NCBI GenBank assembly: GCA_026193155.1
Contig: JAPHSI010000030.1
Location: forward strand, 1-16,433
Source: Sulfurimonadaceae bacterium
GTDB taxonomy: Bacteria; Campylobacterota; Campylobacteria; Campylobacterales; Sulfurimonadaceae
DNA length: 16,433 nucleotides
Direction: 5' to 3'
Shown here: one piece after another, positions 1 through 6,386 of the stretch
How the letters are laid out: every line of letters starts with the position of its first letter
Numbering within the stretch: the stretch's first letter is position 1
Notes under the pieces: model-generated
Database searches by the model: none
Told to the model about the DNA's origin: nothing
Seen by the model: the letters and a program-made list of their open reading frames with translations, nothing else
Made by a program: the position numbers and the translations under genes

Positions 1-312
1 ACTCTTTTCAATCTCTACATTTTTAAAAATCGGTTTATCAATTCTTTTGTAGTGTGAGTACAAAGCGACTGAGAGAACTTTTTTAGCTTCTTGTTGACCT
101 ATTACATAGTTATCGAGGTGTTCTTTTATCTGTGTAGGAATGTTAAGTCCCTTTTGAAATTCGGCACGCTCTTTTTTCAACTCTTCTTTGTGGATAATAT
201 CTGAACAAGTTCCAATACACTCATTACAAATATGTGCATTTTCTGCACTAAATATCTTATCTACCTCTTTTACACCTTTTCCACAAAAATCACAAATCAA
301 CTCTTTACTCAT
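1..312 (-). CDS. clpX: ClpX-like AAA+ protease subunit, N-terminal part (partial)
   Basis: Partial gene; the visible 104 residues are the N-terminus and the rest lies beyond the left edge. ClpX unfolds protein substrates and feeds them to the ClpP peptidase in the cytoplasm. The four-cysteine zinc-binding domain is complete (C7, C10, C29, C32, in CDFCG and CNECIG). It is followed by the ClpX signature around PTQIKEHLDNYVIGQQEAKK and by ALYSHYKR, just before the Walker A loop, which is not in the window. The ATG at 312-310 overlaps the TGA of the upstream SIR2-like gene as ATGA, so translation is probably coupled. Its place at the end of the nifA block suggests a nif-linked second ClpX. In Azotobacter vinelandii a nif-linked ClpX2 is known to turn over NifB and NifEN. 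That this is a paralogue and not the only clpX is inference. Confidence 0.9.
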   Translation of the reverse strand, partial: MSKELICDFCGKGVKEVDKIFSAENAHICNECIGTCSDIIHKEELKKERAEFQKGLNIPTQIKEHLDNYVIGQQEAKKVLSVALYSHYKRIDKPIFKNVEIEKS

Positions 313-1133
313 ATCATACTCTTTAAAAACATATCTGAATCATCTTTAATAACTTCAAGATTATGCATATTTACAAATTTGTTCTCTTTTTTTGTAAGCT
401 CATCTTTTTTTGTAACAACAAGACCGTCTTTTAAACCAAGCGTTATCTCATGAGCCACCATCCTAAAAGTATCGCGTGAGAAATCTACACCTAAAAACAT
501 ATACGATTTGTCTTTTTTATACTCTTTTAAAAACGGTGGAAGTGCATACCCGCCCATAGCTTCGGTTAGCCAGTCAACAAAGTCTGCATCGCTTATGATG
601 AAGTTCATATCAGGAACCATACACCCCATAGGTTTAAAAAGAATCGGCAAAGAATCGTTTAATTCTTCTTTAGTTATTTCCGTATATTCTTTAGTGTCAA
701 CATTAAACTTATAAACAATAAATCTATCATATTCAGCACTGATTCTTGATGTACCCGTAATCATAAAGTGTTCAACATCTTCATAAACCTTACATGAGCT
801 GTCATCAACATTTGTATCTATCATATACTTGGGTTTGATATTTTTTAACATCTTATATGTAAATGGCAGATCATACTCTTTTGAAGCATATATATGATTT
901 GTCATTTGCACGATAAAATCTCTTCCTTTTCTTTGCTCCAAACTCATTGCAGCACGGCTGTACTCATACATAAGTCTATCACTCATAGCACGTCCGTTGT
1001 TTAGTGCTAAAATCATAGAGTTACTGTCATACGGCAAGTTAGAACCGTCATTTGCTTTTGTATTTTCAAATACACCCATACCTATAAACGGAACTAAACT
1101 TCCATTATGTAGTTTTTCTATAATACTATCCAT
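309..1133 (-). CDS. SIR2-like domain protein lacking the catalytic histidine
   Basis: 274 residues. The layout matches SIR2-like (SIR2_2 type) NAD-binding domains. The N-terminal glycine motif is VPFIGMGVF (residues 14-22), in place of the usual VPFxGAGxS. The TN(Y/I)D-type motif is IDTNVDD (105-111) with N108 kept. The region that normally reads KLHG is FKPMGC (166-171), followed by FIISDADFVDWL (179-189). The C-terminal nucleotide-fold strand is YMFLGVDFSRDTFR (211-224). The expected catalytic His is Met169, so NAD hydrolysis or deacetylation is doubtful. The start overlaps the end of the upstream peroxiredoxin-like gene by 8 bp and a GGAG lies 9 nt upstream; the stop overlaps the clpX ATG by 4 bp. 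SIR2-like proteins are often defence NADases, but this setting and the lost His point to a nif-related accessory or adaptor role. No function is assigned. Confidence 0.75.
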   Translation of the reverse strand: MDSIIEKLHNGSLVPFIGMGVFENTKANDGSNLPYDSNSMILALNNGRAMSDRLMYEYSRAAMSLEQRKGRDFIVQMTNHIYASKEYDLPFTYKMLKNIKPKYMIDTNVDDSSCKVYEDVEHFMITGTSRISAEYDRFIVYKFNVDTKEYTEITKEELNDSLPILFKPMGCMVPDMNFIISDADFVDWLTEAMGGYALPPFLKEYKKDKSYMFLGVDFSRDTFRMVAHEITLGLKDGLVVTKKDELTKKENKFVNMHNLEVIKDDSDMFLKSMI

Positions 1134-1665
1134 GACATCCGACTCCTGTGTAACTGGCGTAGGCTTTGTTTAACTCAATTCTCAATCTCTCTAAGTCAAA
1201 CTCCTTACTTAAGTCGTTTGGCATATCAAGATAAAAGATTGCACCGTCTTTGCTTATCAAAAACATAGACTTAGTTAACTTATCCTCTAAACTTCCACTT
1301 ACAAGTTTCGTACCGTACATGTTCCCAAACTCATCATCCGAGTCTAAAACTACGCTAAATTTTTTGAGTCTGTTTTTTAAAACCGTCCCTTGCTTATAGT
1401 TTTTATCAAAAATATAGTAACAATTTAGTGGGACTTGGATGTTGCTTAAAAGCTCATCCATTTTAAGTATCTCATCTAAAAAGCCATCTTTATCATGCGG
1501 GAAAGATGCAAGCAGAGTCATCGACTTATCAGGATGACTCCTTTTTATCTCCAGTAAATCTCCAGATGCATCTACAACTTCAATGTTTTCAGCCATATAA
1601 CCCACATCTATAAAGTCTTCACACAGTTCTAAAGATTCCTCTTTATATTTGATACTAGATTCCAT
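1126..1665 (-). CDS. Peroxiredoxin (Tpx)-like protein without the peroxidatic cysteine
   Basis: 179 residues with the order of a thiol-peroxidase/AhpC-TSA thioredoxin fold. The motif FPHDKDGFL (55-63) aligns with the FPSxDTxVC active-site loop of Tpx. A central strand LNCYYIF (80-86), FSVVLDSDDEFGNMYG (103-118) and a late SMFLISKDGAIFYLDM (133-148) also match the family order. The peroxidatic Cys position is Leu63 and no resolving Cys is found at the Tpx position. The three cysteines present (C15, C82, C177) are elsewhere. It is therefore probably not an active peroxidase and may be a binding or sensor protein. It starts 11 bp inside the end of nifA, with AAGG about 9 nt before the ATG, and overlaps the SIR2-like gene by 8 bp, so co-translation with nifA is likely. 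The fold assignment rests on motif reading only. Confidence 0.65.
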   Translation of the reverse strand: MESSIKYKEESLELCEDFIDVGYMAENIEVVDASGDLLEIKRSHPDKSMTLLASFPHDKDGFLDEILKMDELLSNIQVPLNCYYIFDKNYKQGTVLKNRLKKFSVVLDSDDEFGNMYGTKLVSGSLEDKLTKSMFLISKDGAIFYLDMPNDLSKEFDLERLRIELNKAYASYTGVGCHG

Positions 1666-3178
1666 ATTTTTTTACCTTATATCCAATTTGCCTTTGAGTG
1701 ATACCTAAGGCTTTTGCAGCTTCAGCTTGATTTCCATCACTGTTGTCTAAAGCATTTACAATAGCTTCTTTCTCTAAGTCTTCTAATGTTTTATTTTCTA
1801 ATGGAATTTGGACATATCCTTCAACCAATTTTTCATTATTTAATGCAGGTAAAAGAAGCATCATATCTGTTGCCGTTATACCATCTTCATTTCCCATAAG
1901 AACGATACGCTCTATCGTATTTTCTAACTCACGAACATTACCAGGCCATGGATAAGCCATAAGTTTATTCATCGCTTCATCAGTAATACTTACACGCTTT
2001 TTATGGTTTAACATTGAGCGTTCTAAAAAGAAGTTAACTAAAAGTTTTATATCTTCCCCTCTTTTTCTAAGCGGCGGTAAATCAATAGGTATAACATTTA
2101 ATCTATAGTATAAATCCTCTCTAAAATCACCGTCTTTTACCATTTGCTCAAGGTCCCTGTTTGTTGCAGCAACCAAACGAACATTTACACGAATAGTTTT
2201 GCTTCCACCAACTCTCTCAAACTCACGCTCTTGAAGTACGCGGAGCAGTTTTACCTGTGCAGATGCAGATATATCGCCTATCTCATCTAAAAAAAGCGTA
2301 CCCCCGTCAGCTAACTCAAACCTACCTTTTCTTGTCTCTTTTGCATCCGTAAATGCACCTTTCTCATGTCCAAAGAGTTCACTCTCTAAAAGAGTATCTG
2401 TTATAGCTGCACAATTTAGTTTTATAAAGGGCTCATCATTTCTTCTGCTTCTTTTGTGTATAGCAGATGCAACCAACTCCTTACCCGTACCTGTTTCACC
2501 ACGCACAAGTACCGTTACTTCACTTTGAGCAATTCTTTCAATCACTTGATAGACTTGTTGCATCTGTTTAGAGTCACCTATGATATCTCCAAAGTTATGC
2601 ACTTTTGAATCCCATTCCATTTTGTAATATAATTTTAATTCTTCGAGTCTCTCTTTTTCTTTTGTTATTGACATATTAGAATTTATATACTGAGCAAATA
2701 AAGAACTTACAATCGTAAGTATCCTTACCGTCTCTTCAAAATCTATTTTTGTAGATTTAGTAAGGTTTGCACCGATTACACCGATTACATTATTTTCAGC
2801 AATTAAAGGTACTGCTATATAAGAAATAGTTTCATTATTTTTATTTCCTGATTTATTTAAAAATATAATATCGTTATGAATATTTTCTATAACAACAGGC
2901 TCCATACTTTTAGCAGCAAGCCCCGTAGCACCCTCACCCATTTTATATTCAGAAATAATCTTTTGATGTTTATTAAATCCAATAGATGCACATATGCTTA
3001 ATATATCATCTTCTAATTTATATATAACGCAGTTTCCTAAACCCAAAGCACCTTTAAGTGCCGACAAGGATTTTTCTAATGATTTTTGTATATCCCTAGA
3101 ATCTGAAATCAATGATGCTATATCATATAATACTAATAGTTCTTTGTGTGTTAAACATTGTTCGCATTGAGTAATCAT
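1655..3178 (-). CDS. nifA: Nif-specific sigma-54-dependent activator NifA
   Basis: 507 residues, the normal NifA architecture. A GAF sensor domain spans about 15-165. The AAA+ sigma-54 interaction domain spans about 197-440, with Walker A GETGTGKE (227-234), the sigma-54 loop GAFTDA (274-279, where NifA usually has GAFTGA), Walker B GTLFLDEIGD (293-302) and YPWPGNVRELEN (409-420). A Fis-type helix-turn-helix covers about 483-505 (NQAEAAKALGITQRQIGYK). It activates nif promoters with RpoN. There is no cysteine in the linker between the AAA+ and DNA-binding domains, unlike the oxygen-sensitive alphaproteobacterial type, and no nifL is present in the window. A Cys pair (C5, C8) precedes the GAF domain. 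Only weak Shine-Dalgarno sequence (AAAGA) precedes the ATG. The 78-bp gap from nifT holds two TATAAT-like boxes and TGATTAA repeats. Confidence 0.95.
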   Translation of the reverse strand: MITQCEQCLTHKELLVLYDIASLISDSRDIQKSLEKSLSALKGALGLGNCVIYKLEDDILSICASIGFNKHQKIISEYKMGEGATGLAAKSMEPVVIENIHNDIIFLNKSGNKNNETISYIAVPLIAENNVIGVIGANLTKSTKIDFEETVRILTIVSSLFAQYINSNMSITKEKERLEELKLYYKMEWDSKVHNFGDIIGDSKQMQQVYQVIERIAQSEVTVLVRGETGTGKELVASAIHKRSRRNDEPFIKLNCAAITDTLLESELFGHEKGAFTDAKETRKGRFELADGGTLFLDEIGDISASAQVKLLRVLQEREFERVGGSKTIRVNVRLVAATNRDLEQMVKDGDFREDLYYRLNVIPIDLPPLRKRGEDIKLLVNFFLERSMLNHKKRVSITDEAMNKLMAYPWPGNVRELENTIERIVLMGNEDGITATDMMLLLPALNNEKLVEGYVQIPLENKTLEDLEKEAIVNALDNSDGNQAEAAKALGITQRQIGYKVKKYGI

Positions 3179-3198
3179 AATTTTTATCTTTTATTTTT

Positions 3199-3263
3199 AT
3201 TATAAGTAAATTATACTCTCATGTAGAACATTTTTAATCAGTATCTTGATTAATATTTAATCA
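3199..3263 (-). promoter_or_regulatory. nifA upstream region: TATAAT boxes and three TGATTAA half-sites
   Basis: Reading the minus strand, TATAAT occurs at 3215-3210 and again at 3204-3199, either of which could be a -10 box for nifA. Upstream lies a perfect 17-bp palindrome at 3247-3263 (TGATTAA, 3-bp centre, TTAATCA) that overlaps the nifT stop codon. A third copy of the half-site is at 3234-3240, six bases away. The arrangement looks like an operator close to a -35 position. No U-run follows on the minus strand, so a nifT terminator is less likely. The half-site is not a standard FNR or NifA site, and the regulator is unknown. Confidence 0.4.
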
Positions 3264-3466
3264 GCAATCTTTTTACAAACAGTTTCTTTTGGTAGATTTT
3301 TTGGACCAGGCTCAATCCACCAAGTCTCACCGTTACTTAATTCTACTTCTCCACCCCATTTTTCATCAGTGCTAAACTCAATTGTCTCAATTGTCTCTTC
3401 CATATCTTTTTTTGCCACATAAAAAGATATCTCTCCACCACTTTCTCTTAACATCACTTTTGCCAT
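3257..3466 (-). CDS. nifT: NifT/FixU family protein
   Basis: 69 residues, close to the usual size of about 70. The family pattern is plain: KVMLRESGGEISFYVAKKD at the N-terminus, KWGGEVELSNGETWWIEP in the middle and a short basic tail. NifT is a small cytoplasmic protein encoded in many nif clusters. It is dispensable in the species tested and its biochemical role is not settled. It starts 10 bp after the flavoprotein gene, with AAAGGA well placed before the ATG. In most clusters nifT follows nifK; here it is displaced behind modA, an aldo/keto reductase and a flavoprotein, but lies directly before nifA. Confidence 0.9.
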   Translation of the reverse strand: MAKVMLRESGGEISFYVAKKDMEETIETIEFSTDEKWGGEVELSNGETWWIEPGPKNLPKETVCKKIAD

Positions 3467-3476
3467 TTTATATCCT

Positions 3477-5120
3477 TTAATTTTTGATTAGTTTTATCAT
3501 ATAGTTTAACAAGGCACTTTTATTTTCATACCAAATTTGAAAATAACCTTTTTTAAGCTCATTGACCAAAATCGATTTTTCATTACCTTTTAAAGTTTTT
3601 GTAAAATCATCCCTGCTGTGAGCACCTCTGCTCTCTTCCCTCTCTAGCGCACTTAAGACTACGACTTCAGCTACCTCCAATGCATTTTTAAGTTCAAGTA
3701 TAGATATAAGTTCTACATTATTGTTTCTCCCTTTATCTATACAGTGAAGTGTACCTGCCTCTTTACGCAGATACTTTACATAATCAAATGCCCTTACCAA
3801 TGAACTGTAATCTCTATGTATCCCTGCATTCTTAAACATAGTCTCACCCATACTTATGCGCATGGAATTAAAATTTTTAGTGGTATCGCGGTCAAATATC
3901 TTATCTATTACTTTTTGATCTTTAACTACTATGTTGTAATCAATTGGCAAAAATTCTTTATGTTTCGCATATTCCCTTGCTTTTTCTCCTGCCAACTCTC
4001 CAAATACCGCACCTTCAAGTAAAGAGTTTCCACCAAGTCTATTTGCACCGTGAATTTCATTCACCGCACACTCGCCACAAACATAAAGACCTTTTATATC
4101 TGTTTTTGTCATCTTAGATTCTATCCCGCCCATACTGTAGTGTGCTACCGGAGTTACTTCCAACAACTCTGAAGTAACATCTATTCCTGCTTGATTATAT
4201 GCAGCTTTGTACAGACTTGGCAATTTTGTCTCAATATGCTCTTTTTTTAAATGTCTTAGGTCTAAATATACTTTTTTACCACTGTTTACCTGCGTTATAA
4301 TGGCTCGTGAGACTATATCTCTAGTTTCGAGTTCATTTACAAACCTTTCACCATCACTGTTTATTAAGTATCCGCCCTCACCACGTGCCGCTTCACTTAT
4401 CAAATAAGAGCTTTTTGCCATACCTGTCGGGTGAAACTGGACAAACTCCATATCTTTCAGGTTTAATCCGCTTCTTAAAGCTATTGCCAGAGCATCTCCT
4501 GTATAATCCTGAGCATTTGTGGAGTGCCCCCTGTATATACCTGCATATCCGCCACCTGCAAGGATTACTGACTTTGCAGGATACACCATCAAAGATGAGT
4601 CTATTCTTCTAATTGCAACAACACCGCTTATCTTATTTTTTAACTTTGTAACATTCATTACAAAATTGTTAGCTACAAAATCAACACCTACAATTTTGGC
4701 TTTTTTTATCAAAACCTGCATGATCGCAGAACCGGTTTTGTCACCTACATAACAAGTTCTTTTGGAAATCCCGCCTCCGAAACTTCTTTGAGCTATTTCT
4801 CCATTTTCATCTTTATCAAACTCTACTCCGTATGAGACAAGTTTTTTTATGATGTGTGGAGCACGATTACACATATAAGAGACACTTTTTTTATCGCTTA
4901 AACCGTATCCACCTTTTAAAGTATCATCTATATGTTTTTTAATCTCTGAATGATTATTTTTATCCAATACTGCATTTATTCCACCACTTGCAAGTGAAGA
5001 GTTGGACTTAAATATATTTCCTTTTGTAATCACGGCAACTTTGTTTGAGCTTGTTTTAGCTTCTATTGCCGCCATTAATCCGGATATGCCCCCACCGACA
5101 ACTATTACGTCATATATCAA
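3477..5120 (-). CDS. FAD-dependent fumarate reductase/L-aspartate oxidase-like flavoprotein
   Basis: 547 residues. The dinucleotide-binding motif DVIVVGGGISGLMAA (4-18) opens the protein. Family active-site elements follow: QRSFGG (111-116), QFHPTG with H230, SEAARGEGGYL with R246, RDIVSRA (267-273), AHYSMGG with H327, and HGANRLGGNSLLEG with R361. The FGG segment resembles fumarate reductase/succinate dehydrogenase flavoproteins more than NadB. The histidine that holds FAD covalently in FrdA/SdhA is absent (SNSSLASGGI, 39-48), so FAD is likely non-covalent as in NadB or soluble fumarate reductases. No partner Fe-S or membrane subunit lies beside it. The start is TTG at 5120-5118: an in-frame stop (the upstream gene's TAA) lies two codons before it, the nearby ATG at 5113 is out of frame, and the FAD motif needs this N-terminus. 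Substrate is uncertain. Confidence 0.8.
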   Translation of the reverse strand: MIYDVIVVGGGISGLMAAIEAKTSSNKVAVITKGNIFKSNSSLASGGINAVLDKNNHSEIKKHIDDTLKGGYGLSDKKSVSYMCNRAPHIIKKLVSYGVEFDKDENGEIAQRSFGGGISKRTCYVGDKTGSAIMQVLIKKAKIVGVDFVANNFVMNVTKLKNKISGVVAIRRIDSSLMVYPAKSVILAGGGYAGIYRGHSTNAQDYTGDALAIALRSGLNLKDMEFVQFHPTGMAKSSYLISEAARGEGGYLINSDGERFVNELETRDIVSRAIITQVNSGKKVYLDLRHLKKEHIETKLPSLYKAAYNQAGIDVTSELLEVTPVAHYSMGGIESKMTKTDIKGLYVCGECAVNEIHGANRLGGNSLLEGAVFGELAGEKAREYAKHKEFLPIDYNIVVKDQKVIDKIFDRDTTKNFNSMRISMGETMFKNAGIHRDYSSLVRAFDYVKYLRKEAGTLHCIDKGRNNNVELISILELKNALEVAEVVVLSALEREESRGAHSRDDFTKTLKGNEKSILVNELKKGYFQIWYENKSALLNYMIKLIKN

Positions 5121-5123
5121 AAC

Positions 5124-6224
5124 TTACAGCCTGTACAGCAAGTCGTATTTTTCCCTTTTGACCGACTTCACTTTTGATATTTCACAGTTTTCTTTTATAT
5201 GTACCGGAACTTTTGAACCAAAAAGTGAACTTATTATCCCGGGGGTTGAGCGAACAAACTGTAATGCCAGCTGAATATCACTTTTTAGCGTCATGGTGCT
5301 ATCTAAAACAACACCAGTCTCAGCAGAAAAAGATTTTTTAAACAGGTTCATCTGTAAAAGCGAGGATGAACTTATGACACCGATGCCTAGTTTATGAGCT
5401 GCATTTATGATGCTACACTCTTCATTATCCACTTTCTGAGTCAGACTTATATAAGCATTTGTTTTTCCCATGTTAAAAGGAAGTTGAATATATTTGAACC
5501 TATGATTCTCTCCGCCTACTTTTATGGCAATTTCTACTAGTTTTTCCAAACTTATTATCTCTTCGTTTTCAGCGGTAAAGCCATTCCAAACAGCTACACC
5601 ATAAGACTTAAACAGCCCTTCGTCAGCTAACTTTTCAAATCTTGTAAATATTTTTTCAATTTGCTTGTAAAACTCTTTTTTACCAAGTTTTATTATTTGC
5701 ATCTCCGGATTATGAAGATAGTAAATATCAAACTGATTTATACCTAGATTTTTTAGACTTTTTTTACATGAATATTCTAAAAAATCAGGTGTCATACAGT
5801 GTTGATCTAATTCTATATCATCTTCGGTTGCAAGTCCTGTTTCTATAACGTTCTCTTTAATCCAAGTATAAGGGTTTTCAGGGAATGGATAATCAAGCTG
5901 GATAAATCCACCTTTGGAACAGATGATAAGCTCTTCTCTTTTAACCTCATCTCCTAGTTCTACTAAAGCTTCACCTATCTCTTTTTCACTCTGTCCATAT
6001 CTGTAGTTAGATGCAGTATCTATAAGATTTATTCCGCTTCTGATAGCTTCTTTTACAGCCTCTATATAGTGAAATACATAATTTTCTTCTTTGTAAGGTT
6101 CTTTATTGAAAGTACCAAGACCTAATTTTGAAAAAATTAAATCGTTGTGTTTAATATAAAAGTCTTTATAGTTTGAGAATTTTTTAGCAAAGTTTAGCGT
6201 GTCTTCTGGGGTAGCAAAGCTCAT
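5124..6224 (-). CDS. Aldo/keto reductase family oxidoreductase
   Basis: 366 residues forming an aldo/keto reductase TIM barrel. The NAD(P)H-dependent catalytic tetrad is intact: D69 and Y74 in NLIDTASNYRYG (67-77), K104 in ICSKGG (101-106), and H171 in IYYLHNPE (167-174). A phosphate-binding SSLFGSK segment (332-338) sits near the C-terminus. The substrate cannot be read from sequence. The ATG shares one base with the TAA of the upstream 30-residue peptide gene (TAATG), and AGAGGG precedes it, so the two are probably translationally coupled. It ends 3 bp before the TTG of the flavoprotein gene. The pair of redox enzymes inside a nif operon is unusual. A role in redox supply or metabolite repair for nitrogenase is only a guess. 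Confidence 0.85.
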   Translation of the reverse strand: MSFATPEDTLNFAKKFSNYKDFYIKHNDLIFSKLGLGTFNKEPYKEENYVFHYIEAVKEAIRSGINLIDTASNYRYGQSEKEIGEALVELGDEVKREELIICSKGGFIQLDYPFPENPYTWIKENVIETGLATEDDIELDQHCMTPDFLEYSCKKSLKNLGINQFDIYYLHNPEMQIIKLGKKEFYKQIEKIFTRFEKLADEGLFKSYGVAVWNGFTAENEEIISLEKLVEIAIKVGGENHRFKYIQLPFNMGKTNAYISLTQKVDNEECSIINAAHKLGIGVISSSSLLQMNLFKKSFSAETGVVLDSTMTLKSDIQLALQFVRSTPGIISSLFGSKVPVHIKENCEISKVKSVKREKYDLLYRL

Positions 6225-6316
6225 TACACCCTCTTGCTTTCAACTTTTTTAACATATATAATCACCGTAGTTATATAGGTTAAAAGTGCAATGGGGAATA
6301 TTATATAAGTTTCCAT
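6224..6316 (-). CDS. 30-residue single-pass membrane peptide, first gene of the aldo/keto reductase operon
   Basis: A short ORF with sequence METYIIFPIALLTYITTVII (residues 1-20) followed by a basic tail YVKKVESKRV. One hydrophobic segment (about 4-22) and a Lys/Arg-rich end suggest a single-pass inner-membrane peptide with the tail in the cytoplasm. It has a strong Shine-Dalgarno, GGAG, seven bases before the ATG, and its stop overlaps the next ATG as TAATG. It starts 51 bp downstream of a putative sigma-54-like element at 6353-6368. These three points argue that it is translated. Alternatively it could act as a leader peptide that only couples translation of the reductase. I recognise no family. 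Confidence 0.7.
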   Translation of the reverse strand: METYIIFPIALLTYITTVIIYVKKVESKRV

Positions 6317-6326
6317 TTATATCTCC

Positions 6327-6360
6327 AAAAAAATAATATATGTATAAAACTATACATATA
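6327..6360 (-). terminator. AT-only intrinsic terminator-like hairpin after modA
   Basis: A perfect 10-bp inverted repeat (arms 6351-6360 and 6337-6346, four-base loop) is followed on the minus strand by TTATTTTTTT. It lies 27 bp after the modA stop and just before the GGAG of the 30-residue peptide gene. The all-AT stem makes it weak, but the U-rich tail is typical of a rho-independent terminator for modA readthrough. The upstream arm overlaps the -12 half of the putative promoter at 6353-6368. Confidence 0.5.
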
Positions 6361-6368
6361 CTGTTCCC
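6353..6368 (-). promoter_or_regulatory. Putative sigma-54-like (-24/-12) promoter of the peptide/reductase/flavoprotein/nifT operon
   Basis: The minus strand reads GGGAACAGTATATGTA, with GG at 6367-6366, ten bases, then GT at 6355-6354. It shares TCTAGGGAACA and TATATGTA with the nifH element at 11786-11801. The GG is 51 bp from the ATG of the peptide gene, against 53 bp at nifH and 54 bp at nifU. RpoN promoters normally have GG-N10-GC, so T at -12 is a departure. The predicted start is near 6343, giving a leader of about 27 nt. Confidence 0.55.
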
Positions 6369-6386
6369 TAGAGATATAAAAATGAA

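Noticed and set aside
309..1133. SIR2-like gene as part of a defence island
   Set aside because: The catalytic His is missing, and the neighbours are nifA, a peroxiredoxin-like gene and clpX, with no other defence genes.
3234..3263. TGATTAA repeats as an FNR site
   Set aside because: FNR sites are TTGAT-N4-ATCAA; the half-site spacing here is different.
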